A stretch of 64,000 bases of DNA from an uncultured Lachnospiraceae bacterium (GTDB taxonomy: Bacteria; Bacillota; Clostridia; Lachnospirales; Lachnospiraceae), in the NCBI GenBank assembly GCA_910588775.1, contig CAJURH010000007.1, positions 25,551-89,550 of the forward strand. The letters are read 5' to 3'. The position numbers were made by a program, and so were the translations under genes. A model generated the notes under the pieces. That model was not told the DNA's origin, ran no database searches, and worked only from the letters and a program-made list of their open reading frames with translations. Shown here in pieces: positions 34,138 through 43,824 of the stretch (its first letter is position 1; every line of letters begins with the position of its first letter).

Positions 34138-36509
34138 AAAAAATTCTAAATGAGCGCAGGCTGGCGCCTATACTGGTCACTTTTTTGCTTTTGGCAAGCG
34201 CGGTTTTCATTTATCGAAGATTCTTATTCGGGGACGAACTCTGGGTGTTTGTGGGACTGGACATCGGATCCGATACGGTGCAGCAGTATCTGCACCATTA
34301 CAATACCATAATAAATCACATCCGAGAGGGCACATTTTCATTCTGGGATTTTAACAACGGCTTTGGGACAAATATGTTCAATCTGAATATGTTTGACCCC
34401 GCTTTGATCCTTGTGTATGCCCTAGGCGTCCTCTTCGGACCAGAGCATATAGCCTGGTATCTGGTGTATATGCAGATCGGCCAAATTACGCTGGCCGGTC
34501 TGGTTTTCTATCACTATTTGTCCTGTTTTTCTTTTTCTAAGAAAACCAAATGCATCGCCGCCTACATATATGGACTGAACGGATTCCTGCTGGTATGGGG
34601 ACAGCATTACCAGTTCGGCATGGCGGCGGTCATCCTGCCTCTTCTGCTTTGGAGCGTGGAGCGCTGCCTGCGCAGACAGCGGTTTCACCCGCCCATGGTT
34701 CTGGCTGTCTGGCTGGCCGCCGTGTACAGCGCCTACCTGGGCTATATGATGTTCGTCTGCCTGGGGTTCTATATCCTGGTGCGGCTTTTCGGCATGGGAA
34801 AAGGCTCTGCCAAGGGAAAATGGCGGATGCTGGGAATCCTCTATGGCTCCATGCTCTTAGGAATCGGCATGGGCGCTGTCGTCCTATTCCCTTCCGCGTT
34901 CACCATTTTCGGCATATCCGGCCGGCTGGAAAGCCAGGCGGGTCTATTCGAGCGAATCGGAAACTCCCTGCTGCCCTATAAAGGCATCCACTATAAGACC
35001 TTGTTTTACAAATTCTTTTCCAGCTATCTGGAAGGTCTGACCCAGGTGAAGGAAACCAACGTGCTGTACACAGGCGCCATCAATTATTACGAAGACCCCA
35101 ACGTCTTCTGCTCCACTCTGTTCCTGGTTCTGGGATGCCAGTACGTTTTCTGCCTGCCCCGGCTGCCCATCTCCAGAAACCAAAAACTCCTGCGCAGCGG
35201 ACTGCTGGGCCTTTTAGCCTTTTGCCTGGCTCTGCCATTTTGCGGTCTGGTGATGAACGGATTTTCCACCACCATCAACCGCCACACTTTTCTAATGATG
35301 CCCTTCTTCTGCCTGATTATCGCGCAGATGACGGACGAAATCCTGCGCAGGCAAATATTCAGTTATATGGGATTTGGCGTGGCCCTTTTGCTGCTCAGCT
35401 TTGTCCTTATGCGGAAATATCCGGCCATCACCTTCCTGTCCCACAAACAAAACCTGCTGACGCTGACCGTAACCGGAGTCTGCATGATTGGCGTACTGCT
35501 CTGTCTTGCCAAATGCCGCAAACGGAACCTGCAGAATATTTTGTGCGGGCTTTTGCTGTGCCTAACAGTAGTCAACATGGTATCGGAAGGCTATACTTCC
35601 ACCCTGGAGCGTCTGACCCTGCGAAAGGACAACGCCCAATATTTCGGCGATTTATACGATCCGGACGTGCAGAAGGCCCTGGCCTGGCTGAAAAAGAGGG
35701 ACCCCCAGTTTTACCGGGTGGAGAAAGACTTTGACGCGGGGTCCATCTGCATGGACTCCTTAAGTCAGAGCTATCGGGGCGTGAGCACCTACAACGCCAC
35801 CATAAACCGGAACATTTTGGAATTCACAGCAACGCTTTACCCCAATTTCTGGTTCGGGGACCAGAATCACTATCGGTTCCGCATGGTCAAAGAAGAGCAA
35901 GAATTTGCGAAGCTATGCGGAATCCGCTACCTTCTCTCCCGAGGCGGAGAGGAAAACGATCCCTTTGACAAAAGCGGCTACCGACTACTGCAAAAATTCG
36001 GAAAAATCCAGGTCTACGAAAATAAGGACACCGTCTCCCTGGGCCGCTTCTATACCAATGCCGTCTCCCGCCAGGATTTCGACTACTATTTAGAGGAAAA
36101 CGGACGACAAAAAGCCCAGGACTACATCCTGGATTATCTGGTGTTAGAAGGAGTGGGTTCCAAAGATTCCACTTATGGACACGCAAAAGCTTCTTCCGAA
36201 GCCGTGGTTATAGATGCGCCAAAAAAGGACAACCACCTGCAAGGCGTTGTACAGGCGCCCCAGGACGGCTATGTGATGTTCTCCATACCCTATGAAAAAG
36301 GTTGGAAAATCTACGTAGACGGCGAAAGACAAGAAATCCGAAAGGCAAATCTGGGATTTCAGGGAATCGCGGTGACAAAAGGGGAACATCAAATTGAATT
36401 AAAATACCAGGCGCCTGGACTGCTCCAGGGCCTGGCCGTCAGCATCGTATGCGGTTTATTGTTTCTTTCTCTGGTATATCGTCTTTATTATAAGAAGAAC
36501 GCCGCCTAA
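34134..36509 (+). CDS. YfhO family membrane protein
   Basis: A 791-residue polytopic protein of the YfhO family, thought to be GT-C-type membrane glycosyltransferases for wall-polymer decoration (B. subtilis YfhO adds glucose to lipoteichoic acid). The first helix is followed by an extracytoplasmic loop with GLDIGSDTVQQYLHHYNTI (a GT-C-like acidic motif) and FWDFNNGFGTNMFNLNMFDP. About 12-14 helices run to residue ~480. A soluble extracytoplasmic domain (about 490-750, e.g. YRGVSTYNATINRN) precedes a final helix. It overlaps the kinase by four bases, and its last 54 bases overlap dacF on the opposite strand. Confidence 0.85.
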   Translation: MKKILNERRLAPILVTFLLLASAVFIYRRFLFGDELWVFVGLDIGSDTVQQYLHHYNTIINHIREGTFSFWDFNNGFGTNMFNLNMFDPALILVYALGVLFGPEHIAWYLVYMQIGQITLAGLVFYHYLSCFSFSKKTKCIAAYIYGLNGFLLVWGQHYQFGMAAVILPLLLWSVERCLRRQRFHPPMVLAVWLAAVYSAYLGYMMFVCLGFYILVRLFGMGKGSAKGKWRMLGILYGSMLLGIGMGAVVLFPSAFTIFGISGRLESQAGLFERIGNSLLPYKGIHYKTLFYKFFSSYLEGLTQVKETNVLYTGAINYYEDPNVFCSTLFLVLGCQYVFCLPRLPISRNQKLLRSGLLGLLAFCLALPFCGLVMNGFSTTINRHTFLMMPFFCLIIAQMTDEILRRQIFSYMGFGVALLLLSFVLMRKYPAITFLSHKQNLLTLTVTGVCMIGVLLCLAKCRKRNLQNILCGLLLCLTVVNMVSEGYTSTLERLTLRKDNAQYFGDLYDPDVQKALAWLKKRDPQFYRVEKDFDAGSICMDSLSQSYRGVSTYNATINRNILEFTATLYPNFWFGDQNHYRFRMVKEEQEFAKLCGIRYLLSRGGEENDPFDKSGYRLLQKFGKIQVYENKDTVSLGRFYTNAVSRQDFDYYLEENGRQKAQDYILDYLVLEGVGSKDSTYGHAKASSEAVVIDAPKKDNHLQGVVQAPQDGYVMFSIPYEKGWKIYVDGERQEIRKANLGFQGIAVTKGEHQIELKYQAPGLLQGLAVSIVCGLLFLSLVYRLYYKKNAA

Positions 36510-37703
36510 AATTAACAGAGACAACACGCCGATAATCACGTAATAGATAACCCGCTGGTCATCGCCTGTAGACTGGACTTTTGACAATTCTTCTTCCAGA
36601 GAGTCTTCCGCAGGCGCAGCGTCCGTCTCATTGGCGGATGCTGCGGGCGCAGCCAAGGCGGTTCCCACCGGGACCCCTTGGTACAAATACTGGCTGAACA
36701 CCAGATCTTCTCTGGGCGTGTCCTGACTCTCTATGTCTTTCGCTTTTAACCCCGCAGGCACATAGGCGTATCCCCCTTCTTTTGTCTGGGCCGGATCGGT
36801 CATCTGTAGTTTCTGGAACTTTCCATAACCATAGTCCAAAAGCTTCGCCGTATCGTCCACCACATCCGCTTCCTGGGACTGCATCACCATACAGATTAAC
36901 GTAATGTCGTTCTTCTTACATGCCGTCAGCAGGGTATTTCCCGCCTGATCGGTGTTCCCGGTCTTGCCGGCGAATACTCCCTCATAATGATAATGTCCCG
37001 GCATCAACATGGCATGGTGATTTCCCAGCTCCCGCGCCTCTGCGTGGTAATTGGTGGGCGGTATCACATAGGACTGGCTACCGCTGATGGCGCAGAACGT
37101 CTCGTTACGGATAGCCGCCTGCAGGATTTTCGCCATGTCATAGGCGGATGTGTAATGGTTGTCGTCATGCCAGCCGTTGGCATTGGCGAAATGGCTGTCT
37201 GTGCAGCCCAGCTCCTGGGCCTTCTGGTTCATCATCTCCACAAATTTCTCCACGCTTCCAGCCACGTGCTCCGCCACCTGACTGGACACCTCATTGGCGG
37301 ACGACAACATCATGGCGTAGAGACACTGCTCCATGGTCAGGACTTCCCCCACTTGCATCCCGATATTGGCGCTGTCCGCCGTAACCTCCCGCGTACCCGT
37401 CTCCGTGAAAACCACTTCCTCTGACAAATCGCTGTTCTCTATGGCAAGCAGCGCCGACAGAACCTTGGTAGTGCTTGCCGGATACATACGCTGGTGCATT
37501 CCTTTGTCATAGAGTATGGTATTGGTGGAATCCTCTATGAGCACACCGGTGGTTTCCACAATCTTCGGCGCCTTTGGCCAGCCGGGAATCTGATCCGAAG
37601 AGATTGTAGCCCCTTTTGAAGACGCATAAATCCCCTGGGGCCATCCCCCCGCCGCCAGAAGGACCGCCAGGAAAACAAGCATGCCTTTTAAAAGTTTTTG
37701 CAT
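36456..37703 (-). CDS. dacF: D-alanyl-D-alanine carboxypeptidase (S11 family, DacF-like)
   Basis: Low-molecular-weight penicillin-binding protein trimming peptidoglycan stem peptides outside the membrane. Of 415 residues, 1-27 are a signal peptide (MLVFLAVLLAAGGWPQGIYA). The active-site triad motifs are Ser77-TTK, Ser135-AN and Lys247-TG. A PBP5-C-like region follows, then an acidic linker (ASANETDAAPAEDSLEEEL) and a C-terminal membrane helix (VIIGVLSLLILGGVLLIIK) replacing the usual amphipathic anchor. Its 3' end overlaps yfhO tail to tail by 54 bases. Start ATG 37703 has GGGGGAGGG upstream. Confidence 0.93.
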   Translation of the reverse strand: MQKLLKGMLVFLAVLLAAGGWPQGIYASSKGATISSDQIPGWPKAPKIVETTGVLIEDSTNTILYDKGMHQRMYPASTTKVLSALLAIENSDLSEEVVFTETGTREVTADSANIGMQVGEVLTMEQCLYAMMLSSANEVSSQVAEHVAGSVEKFVEMMNQKAQELGCTDSHFANANGWHDDNHYTSAYDMAKILQAAIRNETFCAISGSQSYVIPPTNYHAEARELGNHHAMLMPGHYHYEGVFAGKTGNTDQAGNTLLTACKKNDITLICMVMQSQEADVVDDTAKLLDYGYGKFQKLQMTDPAQTKEGGYAYVPAGLKAKDIESQDTPREDLVFSQYLYQGVPVGTALAAPAASANETDAAPAEDSLEEELSKVQSTGDDQRVIYYVIIGVLSLLILGGVLLIIKTIYQRKKQ

Positions 37704-37727
37704 CTGCCCTCCCCCTCATATATTCAT

Positions 37728-37847
37728 TTACTCTAAAAGCCCCAGACAAATGGCAGCGTGAATGGGCGGATTCACTTGCCCAGACACTCTGACATTGAAC
37801 GGGCTAGCCTGTACGAACAAAGCAGGATAATAACCCGAATTGTTCAT
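37728..37847 (-). CDS. Possible 39-residue small protein
   Basis: An open frame from ATG 37847 to TAA 37728 between rfbD and dacF. The predicted peptide (starts MNNSGYYPALFVQASPF, ends AAICLGLLE) has an ordinary amino-acid mix and a protein-like look. There is no clear ribosome binding site, so it may be a remnant of a longer gene or chance. Not recognised with confidence. Confidence 0.25.
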   Translation of the reverse strand: MNNSGYYPALFVQASPFNVRVSGQVNPPIHAAICLGLLE

Positions 37848-37896
37848 ACAGATATGATTGCAAAAATGTTGCGCACGAAACAATCAACTTCTATAG

Positions 37897-37928
37897 ACGG
37901 ACATATCTGCGGACACAGACTCGTCCGT
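37897..37928 (-). promoter_or_regulatory. Hairpin immediately after rfbD
   Basis: ACGGAC and GTCCGT (outer stem, six pairs) enclose TCTG/CAGA (four pairs) with symmetric three-base internal loops. It starts one base after the rfbD stop codon. It has no U-tract, so it may be a processing or stability element at the end of the polysaccharide operon rather than a terminator. Confidence 0.4.
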
Positions 37929-38771
37929 TTAAGAAATCAGTTTCAGATAGCGTTTCAGCGCGTCCTGCCAGGACGGAAGACGCTTAAATCCTGCCGCCTC
38001 CAGCTTATCTTTGTTCATACGGCTGTTGTGTGGACGCTTGGCTTTGGCCGGGTACTCGTCAGCGGAAATCGGCGCCACTTCCATCGAAATGCCTGCCTGA
38101 GCAAATATTTCTTTGGCAAATTCGTACCAGGTGCAGATGCCCTCATTGGTGGCATGATAAACGCCGTAACGGTCTGTCTCCATCATATCCACCACCAGCA
38201 CAGCCAGATCCCGCGTATAGGTGGGGGAACCTATCTGATCATTTACAACTGAAACTTTATTAGTTGTTTTCGCCTTATTTAACATAGCTTTAATAAAATT
38301 ATTGCCGCTTAAGCCAAACACCCAGGCAATGCGCACAATGTAATATTTCTCCAGATATTTTTGCACCGCTTTTTCACCCAGGAATTTGCTCTTTCCATAT
38401 ACGTTCAGCGGATTGCAGGAGTCTTCCGGCTCCCAGGGACGCTCGCCCTCCCCGTCGAAAACATAATCCGTGCTGATATACATCATGGGCAGATCCAATT
38501 CCCGACAGACTTTCGCAATGTTCTCTGTGCCGTCTGCGTTGACCCGGCAGCACAAATCCGCATCATCCTCCGCCGCATCCACTGCCGTATAGGCCGCGCA
38601 GTGGATGACCCCGTCCAGGGGCTTTTCACGGATCGTCCGGTCCACCGCCTGCGCGTCGGTGACATCCATTTCTTCCACATCCACGCCCACGCCTTCATGA
38701 CCCCGCAGCGCCAGTTCTTCCATTACGTCATGACCCAGCTGCCCTTTCACACCAGTAACCAAAAAACGCAT
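37929..38771 (-). CDS. rfbD: dTDP-4-dehydrorhamnose reductase
   Basis: Last step of dTDP-L-rhamnose synthesis (NADPH reduction of the 4-keto sugar). The 280 residues are an extended SDR: GVKGQLGHDV nucleotide loop at the N-terminus, STDYVFDGEG, the YGKSK catalytic Tyr-Lys, and RIAWVFG. The start ATG 38771 has AAGGAGG eight bases upstream. It is separated from rfbA/B/C by the export and transferase genes but is on the same strand and closes the cluster. Confidence 0.94.
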   Translation of the reverse strand: MRFLVTGVKGQLGHDVMEELALRGHEGVGVDVEEMDVTDAQAVDRTIREKPLDGVIHCAAYTAVDAAEDDADLCCRVNADGTENIAKVCRELDLPMMYISTDYVFDGEGERPWEPEDSCNPLNVYGKSKFLGEKAVQKYLEKYYIVRIAWVFGLSGNNFIKAMLNKAKTTNKVSVVNDQIGSPTYTRDLAVLVVDMMETDRYGVYHATNEGICTWYEFAKEIFAQAGISMEVAPISADEYPAKAKRPHNSRMNKDKLEAAGFKRLPSWQDALKRYLKLIS

Positions 38772-38809
38772 CGCATTTTCCTCCTTATGCTTTATTGCTT
38801 CCCTCCTGC

Positions 38810-41269
38810 TCACAGCCGTTTCAGCGAGAAATCCTGACTGTCCAGCGTCAGGTTGGGATTGTAATAGGGATCGCCTTTTCGCAGGATATCCGGCCAGCGT
38901 TTCTCAAATATGGCAATCTCCTGGTTGAACCGCGCCACCTTCTCTGGCGTGTCCTCCAATCCCCGGGATTTGGACTCATAGTGATACAGCTCGGCATAGG
39001 GATTGTAGACAATCAGTTTCCCCGTCCGCCCCACTTTCAGGCAGAAATCAATGTCGTTAAAGGCCACCGCCAGTTCTTCGTAGAAACCGTCCACTTCCTG
39101 GAACACTTCTTTTGGGACCATCATGCAGGCCGCTGTAACCGCGCTGTAGTTCTGGGCGCTGATAATCCGGTGACAGTAACCGGAGTAACCCCGAAGCTGC
39201 TGCACAAAGCAGTGGCCGGCCACGCCGCCAAAACCGATGACCACCCCGGCATGTTGTATGGTGTCGTCCTCGAAATACAGCCTGGCCCCCACAGCGCCCA
39301 CATCCGGCCGCATACAGTAACCCAGAAGTTCCTCAATGCAGTTCTCACTGATTACTTCCGTGTCGTTGTTGAGAAACAGGTAATAATCCCCCTGGGCGAA
39401 CTGCACCCCGAAGTTATTGATGGCCGCATAATTAAATTCCCGCTCCCAACGCACCACTTTAGCCCTGGGACAAGTCTCTTCCAGCTCTTTATAGTAGGTG
39501 AATGTTTCTTCCTTTTCACTATTGTTCTCGATAATGATATATTCCATGTTGGAATAGGACGATTTCGTCTCCAGGGAATGCAGGCACCGCTTCAAATCCT
39601 CTATGTGGTCTTTGTTCGGGATAATCACCGAAACCAGTGGGTCCGAGTCCCGCAAAAACCGGGTGCGGTAAAGCCCCAGATATTCGCCTTTGAATACTTC
39701 CGCCTTTATGCCAATCCGGTCGTAATGCGCCTGCACTGCCCGCTGTCCTGCGTCGAAGGCGTACAGCTTGCTCTCGGGATTTTCCGAAGTGGATTCTTCG
39801 TGACTCCTCCAGTGGTACAGAACCTTGGGAATATGACAGATCTTCTCCATGCGGGCGGACTCCTCCACCGCCTCCGTGCAGCGCAGAATCAAATCATAAT
39901 CCTGGGCGCCGTCGAACTCTGGCCGCAGCAGTCCCACCTGATCCAGAATCTTCCGACGCGCCACGAAGAAATGGCAGATATAATTGACCGTGCACAGCAG
40001 ATCCTGGTTGAAATCCGGCTTCATGTGCGGCTGGAAGAACTTATGGCCGTCCATGGACATTTTGTCCTCGTCGGAGTAGAACATCTGTATCTCTTGATTC
40101 TGATTCAGCGCTTTCACACATTCAAAAAGCGCGTTTGGCGTAATCTGGTCGTCGTGATCCATAAACGCCACAAACTCCCCCTGGGCAGCTTCGATGGCCG
40201 CATTGGTGTTCTCCGCGATTTTCAGCGGTTCCTGCTGATGCAAAACCCGGATGCGGGAGTCTTTTTGCCGCCACTGCTCCAGGATATCCCGGATGGGAGA
40301 GTCCGGCCCGCTTCCGTCGGACAGGCACAGCTCCCAGTTATCGTAGGTCTGGGCCTGCACGGAAGCAATCATTTCCTCCAGATAGGGAATCGGCGTCCGG
40401 TACAGGGGAACCACAATGCTTATCAGGGGCCGATGGTCAAAGGAAGTCTTTCTCTGCCGCTCCAGCTCGGCGGGGCTTGGCAGATGCTTTTCAATCCATT
40501 TCTGGTACACAATGGGCCGCTTAGAAATCTTGGCCAGCTTTCCCGCCCCTTTGAAAACCAACGCTCCCAGCCCGTGGGCCTGGTAGTAACGCAACGCTTT
40601 TTTGCGGTACTTATTGAGCTTTTTCTGTAAAATCACCCGGCGGTTTAGGCTGACCCGGTGGACCGCCTTTCCCTTTCTGGACTGGAACACCAGGTAGATC
40701 CAGTCTCCTTTCAGCCCCTCCAGTTCCACGAAGAACCCGCATTTTCCCTGGATGGAACATTCCTTGAACATTTCCGCCACGTCCACGCGGGTATTTTTCT
40801 GGATGTTGCAGGGAATCTGCTTCTTATCCTGGTCAAACACCCGCACCGACACAGCCGTTTCGTCCACTGCCCAGCCCCGAAGCTGGCAGCTTTTCTTGGG
40901 TCCAATGATTTCTTCTTCCATATAATACTGGGGCCTTCCCATACGGCCTGCCAGCTCTGCGGCCCGAATGGTAAACCACCGGATGCGCTTAGAACCCCTT
41001 ACCGCATAAATGGTTAGTTTCTTATAAGACTTCACATCCGGTGGAAGCTTAACGCTTAACGTCACGTTCTCCCCCTTCACCAGATCCAGATCTTTAAACC
41101 GCTCCAGAGCGCTGGTATGCTCCCAGGGCGCAATCTCTGCTTTTAATTTCTTCTCGTCCAGAATGACCAGCGGATCGTGCTCCTTGGGCCAGTTTCCCTG
41201 CAGCAGATATTTCTGGGGGTCCAGCAGGTCAAACCGTTCCCTTTTTACCTCAAAGAACTCTCCTGACAT
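38810..41269 (-). CDS. Tandem GT2 glycosyltransferase (distal paralogue)
   Basis: An 819-residue cytosolic enzyme with an N-terminal beta-rich region (about 1-245; contains QLRGWAVDETAVSVRVFD) and two GT-A family 2 domains. Domain 1 (about 283-510) has LISIVVPLYRTPIPYLEEMI, LSDGSGPDSP, a DHDD metal motif and YSDEDKMS. Domain 2 (about 545-795) has VSVIIPNKDHIEDLKRCLHS, IENNSEKEETFTYY and FLNNDTEV. Such double-GT2 proteins build repeating polysaccharide backbones such as rhamnans. It is closely related to the next upstream gene (41300-43822), evidently a tandem duplication. Confidence 0.88.
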   Translation of the reverse strand: MSGEFFEVKRERFDLLDPQKYLLQGNWPKEHDPLVILDEKKLKAEIAPWEHTSALERFKDLDLVKGENVTLSVKLPPDVKSYKKLTIYAVRGSKRIRWFTIRAAELAGRMGRPQYYMEEEIIGPKKSCQLRGWAVDETAVSVRVFDQDKKQIPCNIQKNTRVDVAEMFKECSIQGKCGFFVELEGLKGDWIYLVFQSRKGKAVHRVSLNRRVILQKKLNKYRKKALRYYQAHGLGALVFKGAGKLAKISKRPIVYQKWIEKHLPSPAELERQRKTSFDHRPLISIVVPLYRTPIPYLEEMIASVQAQTYDNWELCLSDGSGPDSPIRDILEQWRQKDSRIRVLHQQEPLKIAENTNAAIEAAQGEFVAFMDHDDQITPNALFECVKALNQNQEIQMFYSDEDKMSMDGHKFFQPHMKPDFNQDLLCTVNYICHFFVARRKILDQVGLLRPEFDGAQDYDLILRCTEAVEESARMEKICHIPKVLYHWRSHEESTSENPESKLYAFDAGQRAVQAHYDRIGIKAEVFKGEYLGLYRTRFLRDSDPLVSVIIPNKDHIEDLKRCLHSLETKSSYSNMEYIIIENNSEKEETFTYYKELEETCPRAKVVRWEREFNYAAINNFGVQFAQGDYYLFLNNDTEVISENCIEELLGYCMRPDVGAVGARLYFEDDTIQHAGVVIGFGGVAGHCFVQQLRGYSGYCHRIISAQNYSAVTAACMMVPKEVFQEVDGFYEELAVAFNDIDFCLKVGRTGKLIVYNPYAELYHYESKSRGLEDTPEKVARFNQEIAIFEKRWPDILRKGDPYYNPNLTLDSQDFSLKRL

Positions 41270-41299
41270 ACCGTTTTTCCTCCGCTTTCTTTTCGTATG

Positions 41300-43822
41300 C
41301 TACCTTTCTTTCAACACATCGTCCATATCCGGCAAAGCGCCAGCTTCCCCCCGAAGACGGCAGTCGCCGCTGTCTAAGGTCAGATTCACATTATAATAGG
41401 GATCTCCGTTTCTTAGAATCTCCGGCCACTTTGCGCTAAACAGATTGCTTTCTTTCTTGAGCCGCTTCTTCTTCTCCGGGGTATCCTCCGCGCCTCTGGA
41501 CAATGATTCATAATGGTAAGCTTCCACAAATGCATTATAAACCACCAAAAGCTCCAGTTTTCGCACCTTCAGGCAGTAGTCCACATCGTTGTAGGCCACC
41601 TGGAATTCCTCTCCAAAGCCACCGACTTTCTCGAATACGTCTCTGGGCGTCATCATGCAGGCCGCCGTAACCGCGCTTAAATCCTGTGTGGAATTGGATT
41701 TTCCCGCGTAGGTCAAAACGCCGTTTTTGGCGCCACAGAGCACATGTCCCGCCGGGCCGCCCAGGCCGATGACCACTCCCGCATGCTGAATGCGGTTGTT
41801 GGGGTACAGAAGCTTGGCGCCACAAACGCCCACGTCTTCTCTCTGGCAGTATCCCAACATTTCCTCCATCCAATCCGGGGTGATAATCTCTATGTCGTTG
41901 TTTAGAAACAGCAGGTATTCCCCATCCGCATGGCTGGCGCCGAAATTATTGATGGCCGCATAGTTAAATTCCTTTTCCCATTTCAGAACTTTCAGATTCT
42001 CATGGCTGTCCTGCAGCTCTTTGTAATAGGCGAAGGTCTCATCTTTTTCGCTGTTATTTTCCAAAATCAGAATCTCGAAGTTCTTGTAAGTGGATTTCTC
42101 ATAGATGGAATCCAGCGCCCTCTTTAAATCCGACTGATGGTCCATAGTGGGAATCAGAATGGAAATCTTAGGCTCGCCTTTCACCGGAAACGTGGTGCGG
42201 TATCTGCCGAAATGCTCGGTCATGGTCACTTCCGCTTCTATGCCCAGTCTCTGGTAATGGGCGCGCACCGCCTCCTGTCCAGCTTTGTAGGCGTACATTT
42301 TACTGGAGGGGTTGCCCGCCGTGGAGGCCGGATGGGCCCGCCAGTGATACAGAGACTTTGCCACGTGACGAATCTCCCTGGCCTGCTCACAACAGCGTAA
42401 AATAAAGTCATAGTCCTGGGCGCCGTCAAATTCGCCCCGAAACTGCCCAGCCTGGTCCACCACCGTTTTGCGCACCAGAAAAATATGGCAGATGTAATTG
42501 TTGCTGCGCAGCAGATCCAAGTTGAAGTCCGGCTTAAAATGGGGATCATACAGATGCGTGCCGTCCATGCTCAGCTTATCCTCATCGGTGTAGACAATGT
42601 CCACCTGATCGCTTTCATTCAGCGCCTTTACCATCTCAAAACAGGCGTCCGGCGCCACCACATCGTCGTGGTCGCACAGCATGATAAATTCTCCTCGCGC
42701 CATGTCCACCGCCGCATTGGTATTGCCGGAAATCCCTTTGTTCTCCTCCAGTTTCCGATAACGCACCCTTGGATCTTTTCCGTAATTTTTCTGGATAAAT
42801 TCGCCTACCTGTTTCTCCATGCTCCCATCCGCCAGACACAGCTCCCACTGGCTGTAGGTCTGCCTCTGAATGGAATCCACCACTGCCTTTAAATATTTTA
42901 ATGGCGTGTTGTACAGCGGAATCACGATACTGATTAAGGGACTGTAGTCAAATTCATGCTGCCGCTGCTCCCGAAGCTCCTGACGGCTGGCGCTGTGTTT
43001 CTTCAGCCATCCATGCTGCCCAAATGAATCCGGGTCCACTTCCTGGCTCACATAACGGATAAAATTGGCCATGCCGTATTTGCGGATATAGGCCCGGTTC
43101 TTCTCCCTGCGCTCTTTTCTGAAAACGCGTGCCAGCCGTCCCCGCTTGGAATCCCGGTAGTACATTTCCTTCAAATTAATCCGGCAGTTCTTCCGGGTCA
43201 GATGGTTTTCAAATGTCAACACCACCCAGTTTCCCGGAACCTGGGACGCAGTTAAGGAAACCTCAAAGCCATGGGCAGCGTCGTCCTTTAATTTCCTGGC
43301 CTTGTTCAGATCCATGCGGACCACCCGCTCCATGTCAAATGGGATGGGATTCTTCTTCTCATCCACTACGGATATTTTCTCTTCCTCAAAGACGTCCAAC
43401 ACCCATCCCTGCAGGAGAATCCGCCCCTCCCGGGGCCGGGCCACATCCAGCTTGTATTCCAAGGTCTGCTTATTGTACGCTTTCTCAATCTCCGCCGTGG
43501 CCTTCTCCCACAGGACCAGCTTTTCCTCTCCCCGCACCGCCAGCACCTGGAGAGACTGGTATTTTTCCCAAAGCTTATCCACCGCCACAATGGTCAGGGC
43601 AAAGCCCACTTCCGGGGAAATTCCCGATAGTTCCGGAACATTGTGAATCACGTCCGGCCGTTTCTTACGCTCTTCCACAAAAGGCGCCGCCTGACCGTCC
43701 GCCAATACCTGCACGTCAATGGGCGCCGCGTCGGGAGACGCCCGCCAGCCCTCCAGCGACAAATCAATGGAATCCCCCTGCCGGTACTCCTCCACGTCTA
43801 TGCTTGCGTATATTTTCTCCAT
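41300..43822 (-). CDS. Tandem GT2 glycosyltransferase (proximal paralogue)
   Basis: An 840-residue paralogue of the neighbouring double-GT2 enzyme. It has an N-terminal beta region (about 1-260, including LQGWVLDVFEEEKISVVDE, the same GWxxD turn as its partner). GT2 domain 1 (about 295-525) has LISIVIPLYNTPLKYLKAVV, LADGSME, CDHDDVV and YTDEDKLS. GT2 domain 2 (about 560-805) has ISILIPTMDHQSDLKRALDS, LENNSEKDETFAYY and FLNNDIEI. The transferase halves align closely with the other copy; the N-termini are more diverged, suggesting different acceptors. It overlaps nothing, but sits three bases after the kinase-like gene. Confidence 0.88.
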   Translation of the reverse strand: MEKIYASIDVEEYRQGDSIDLSLEGWRASPDAAPIDVQVLADGQAAPFVEERKKRPDVIHNVPELSGISPEVGFALTIVAVDKLWEKYQSLQVLAVRGEEKLVLWEKATAEIEKAYNKQTLEYKLDVARPREGRILLQGWVLDVFEEEKISVVDEKKNPIPFDMERVVRMDLNKARKLKDDAAHGFEVSLTASQVPGNWVVLTFENHLTRKNCRINLKEMYYRDSKRGRLARVFRKERREKNRAYIRKYGMANFIRYVSQEVDPDSFGQHGWLKKHSASRQELREQRQHEFDYSPLISIVIPLYNTPLKYLKAVVDSIQRQTYSQWELCLADGSMEKQVGEFIQKNYGKDPRVRYRKLEENKGISGNTNAAVDMARGEFIMLCDHDDVVAPDACFEMVKALNESDQVDIVYTDEDKLSMDGTHLYDPHFKPDFNLDLLRSNNYICHIFLVRKTVVDQAGQFRGEFDGAQDYDFILRCCEQAREIRHVAKSLYHWRAHPASTAGNPSSKMYAYKAGQEAVRAHYQRLGIEAEVTMTEHFGRYRTTFPVKGEPKISILIPTMDHQSDLKRALDSIYEKSTYKNFEILILENNSEKDETFAYYKELQDSHENLKVLKWEKEFNYAAINNFGASHADGEYLLFLNNDIEIITPDWMEEMLGYCQREDVGVCGAKLLYPNNRIQHAGVVIGLGGPAGHVLCGAKNGVLTYAGKSNSTQDLSAVTAACMMTPRDVFEKVGGFGEEFQVAYNDVDYCLKVRKLELLVVYNAFVEAYHYESLSRGAEDTPEKKKRLKKESNLFSAKWPEILRNGDPYYNVNLTLDSGDCRLRGEAGALPDMDDVLKER

Positions 43823-43824
43823 AA

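Noticed and set aside
38795..40630. 611-codon open frame on the plus strand
   Set aside because: It is antisense to a double-GT2 glycosyltransferase with clear motifs; the translation has no recognisable domain and the codon pattern belongs to the minus strand gene.
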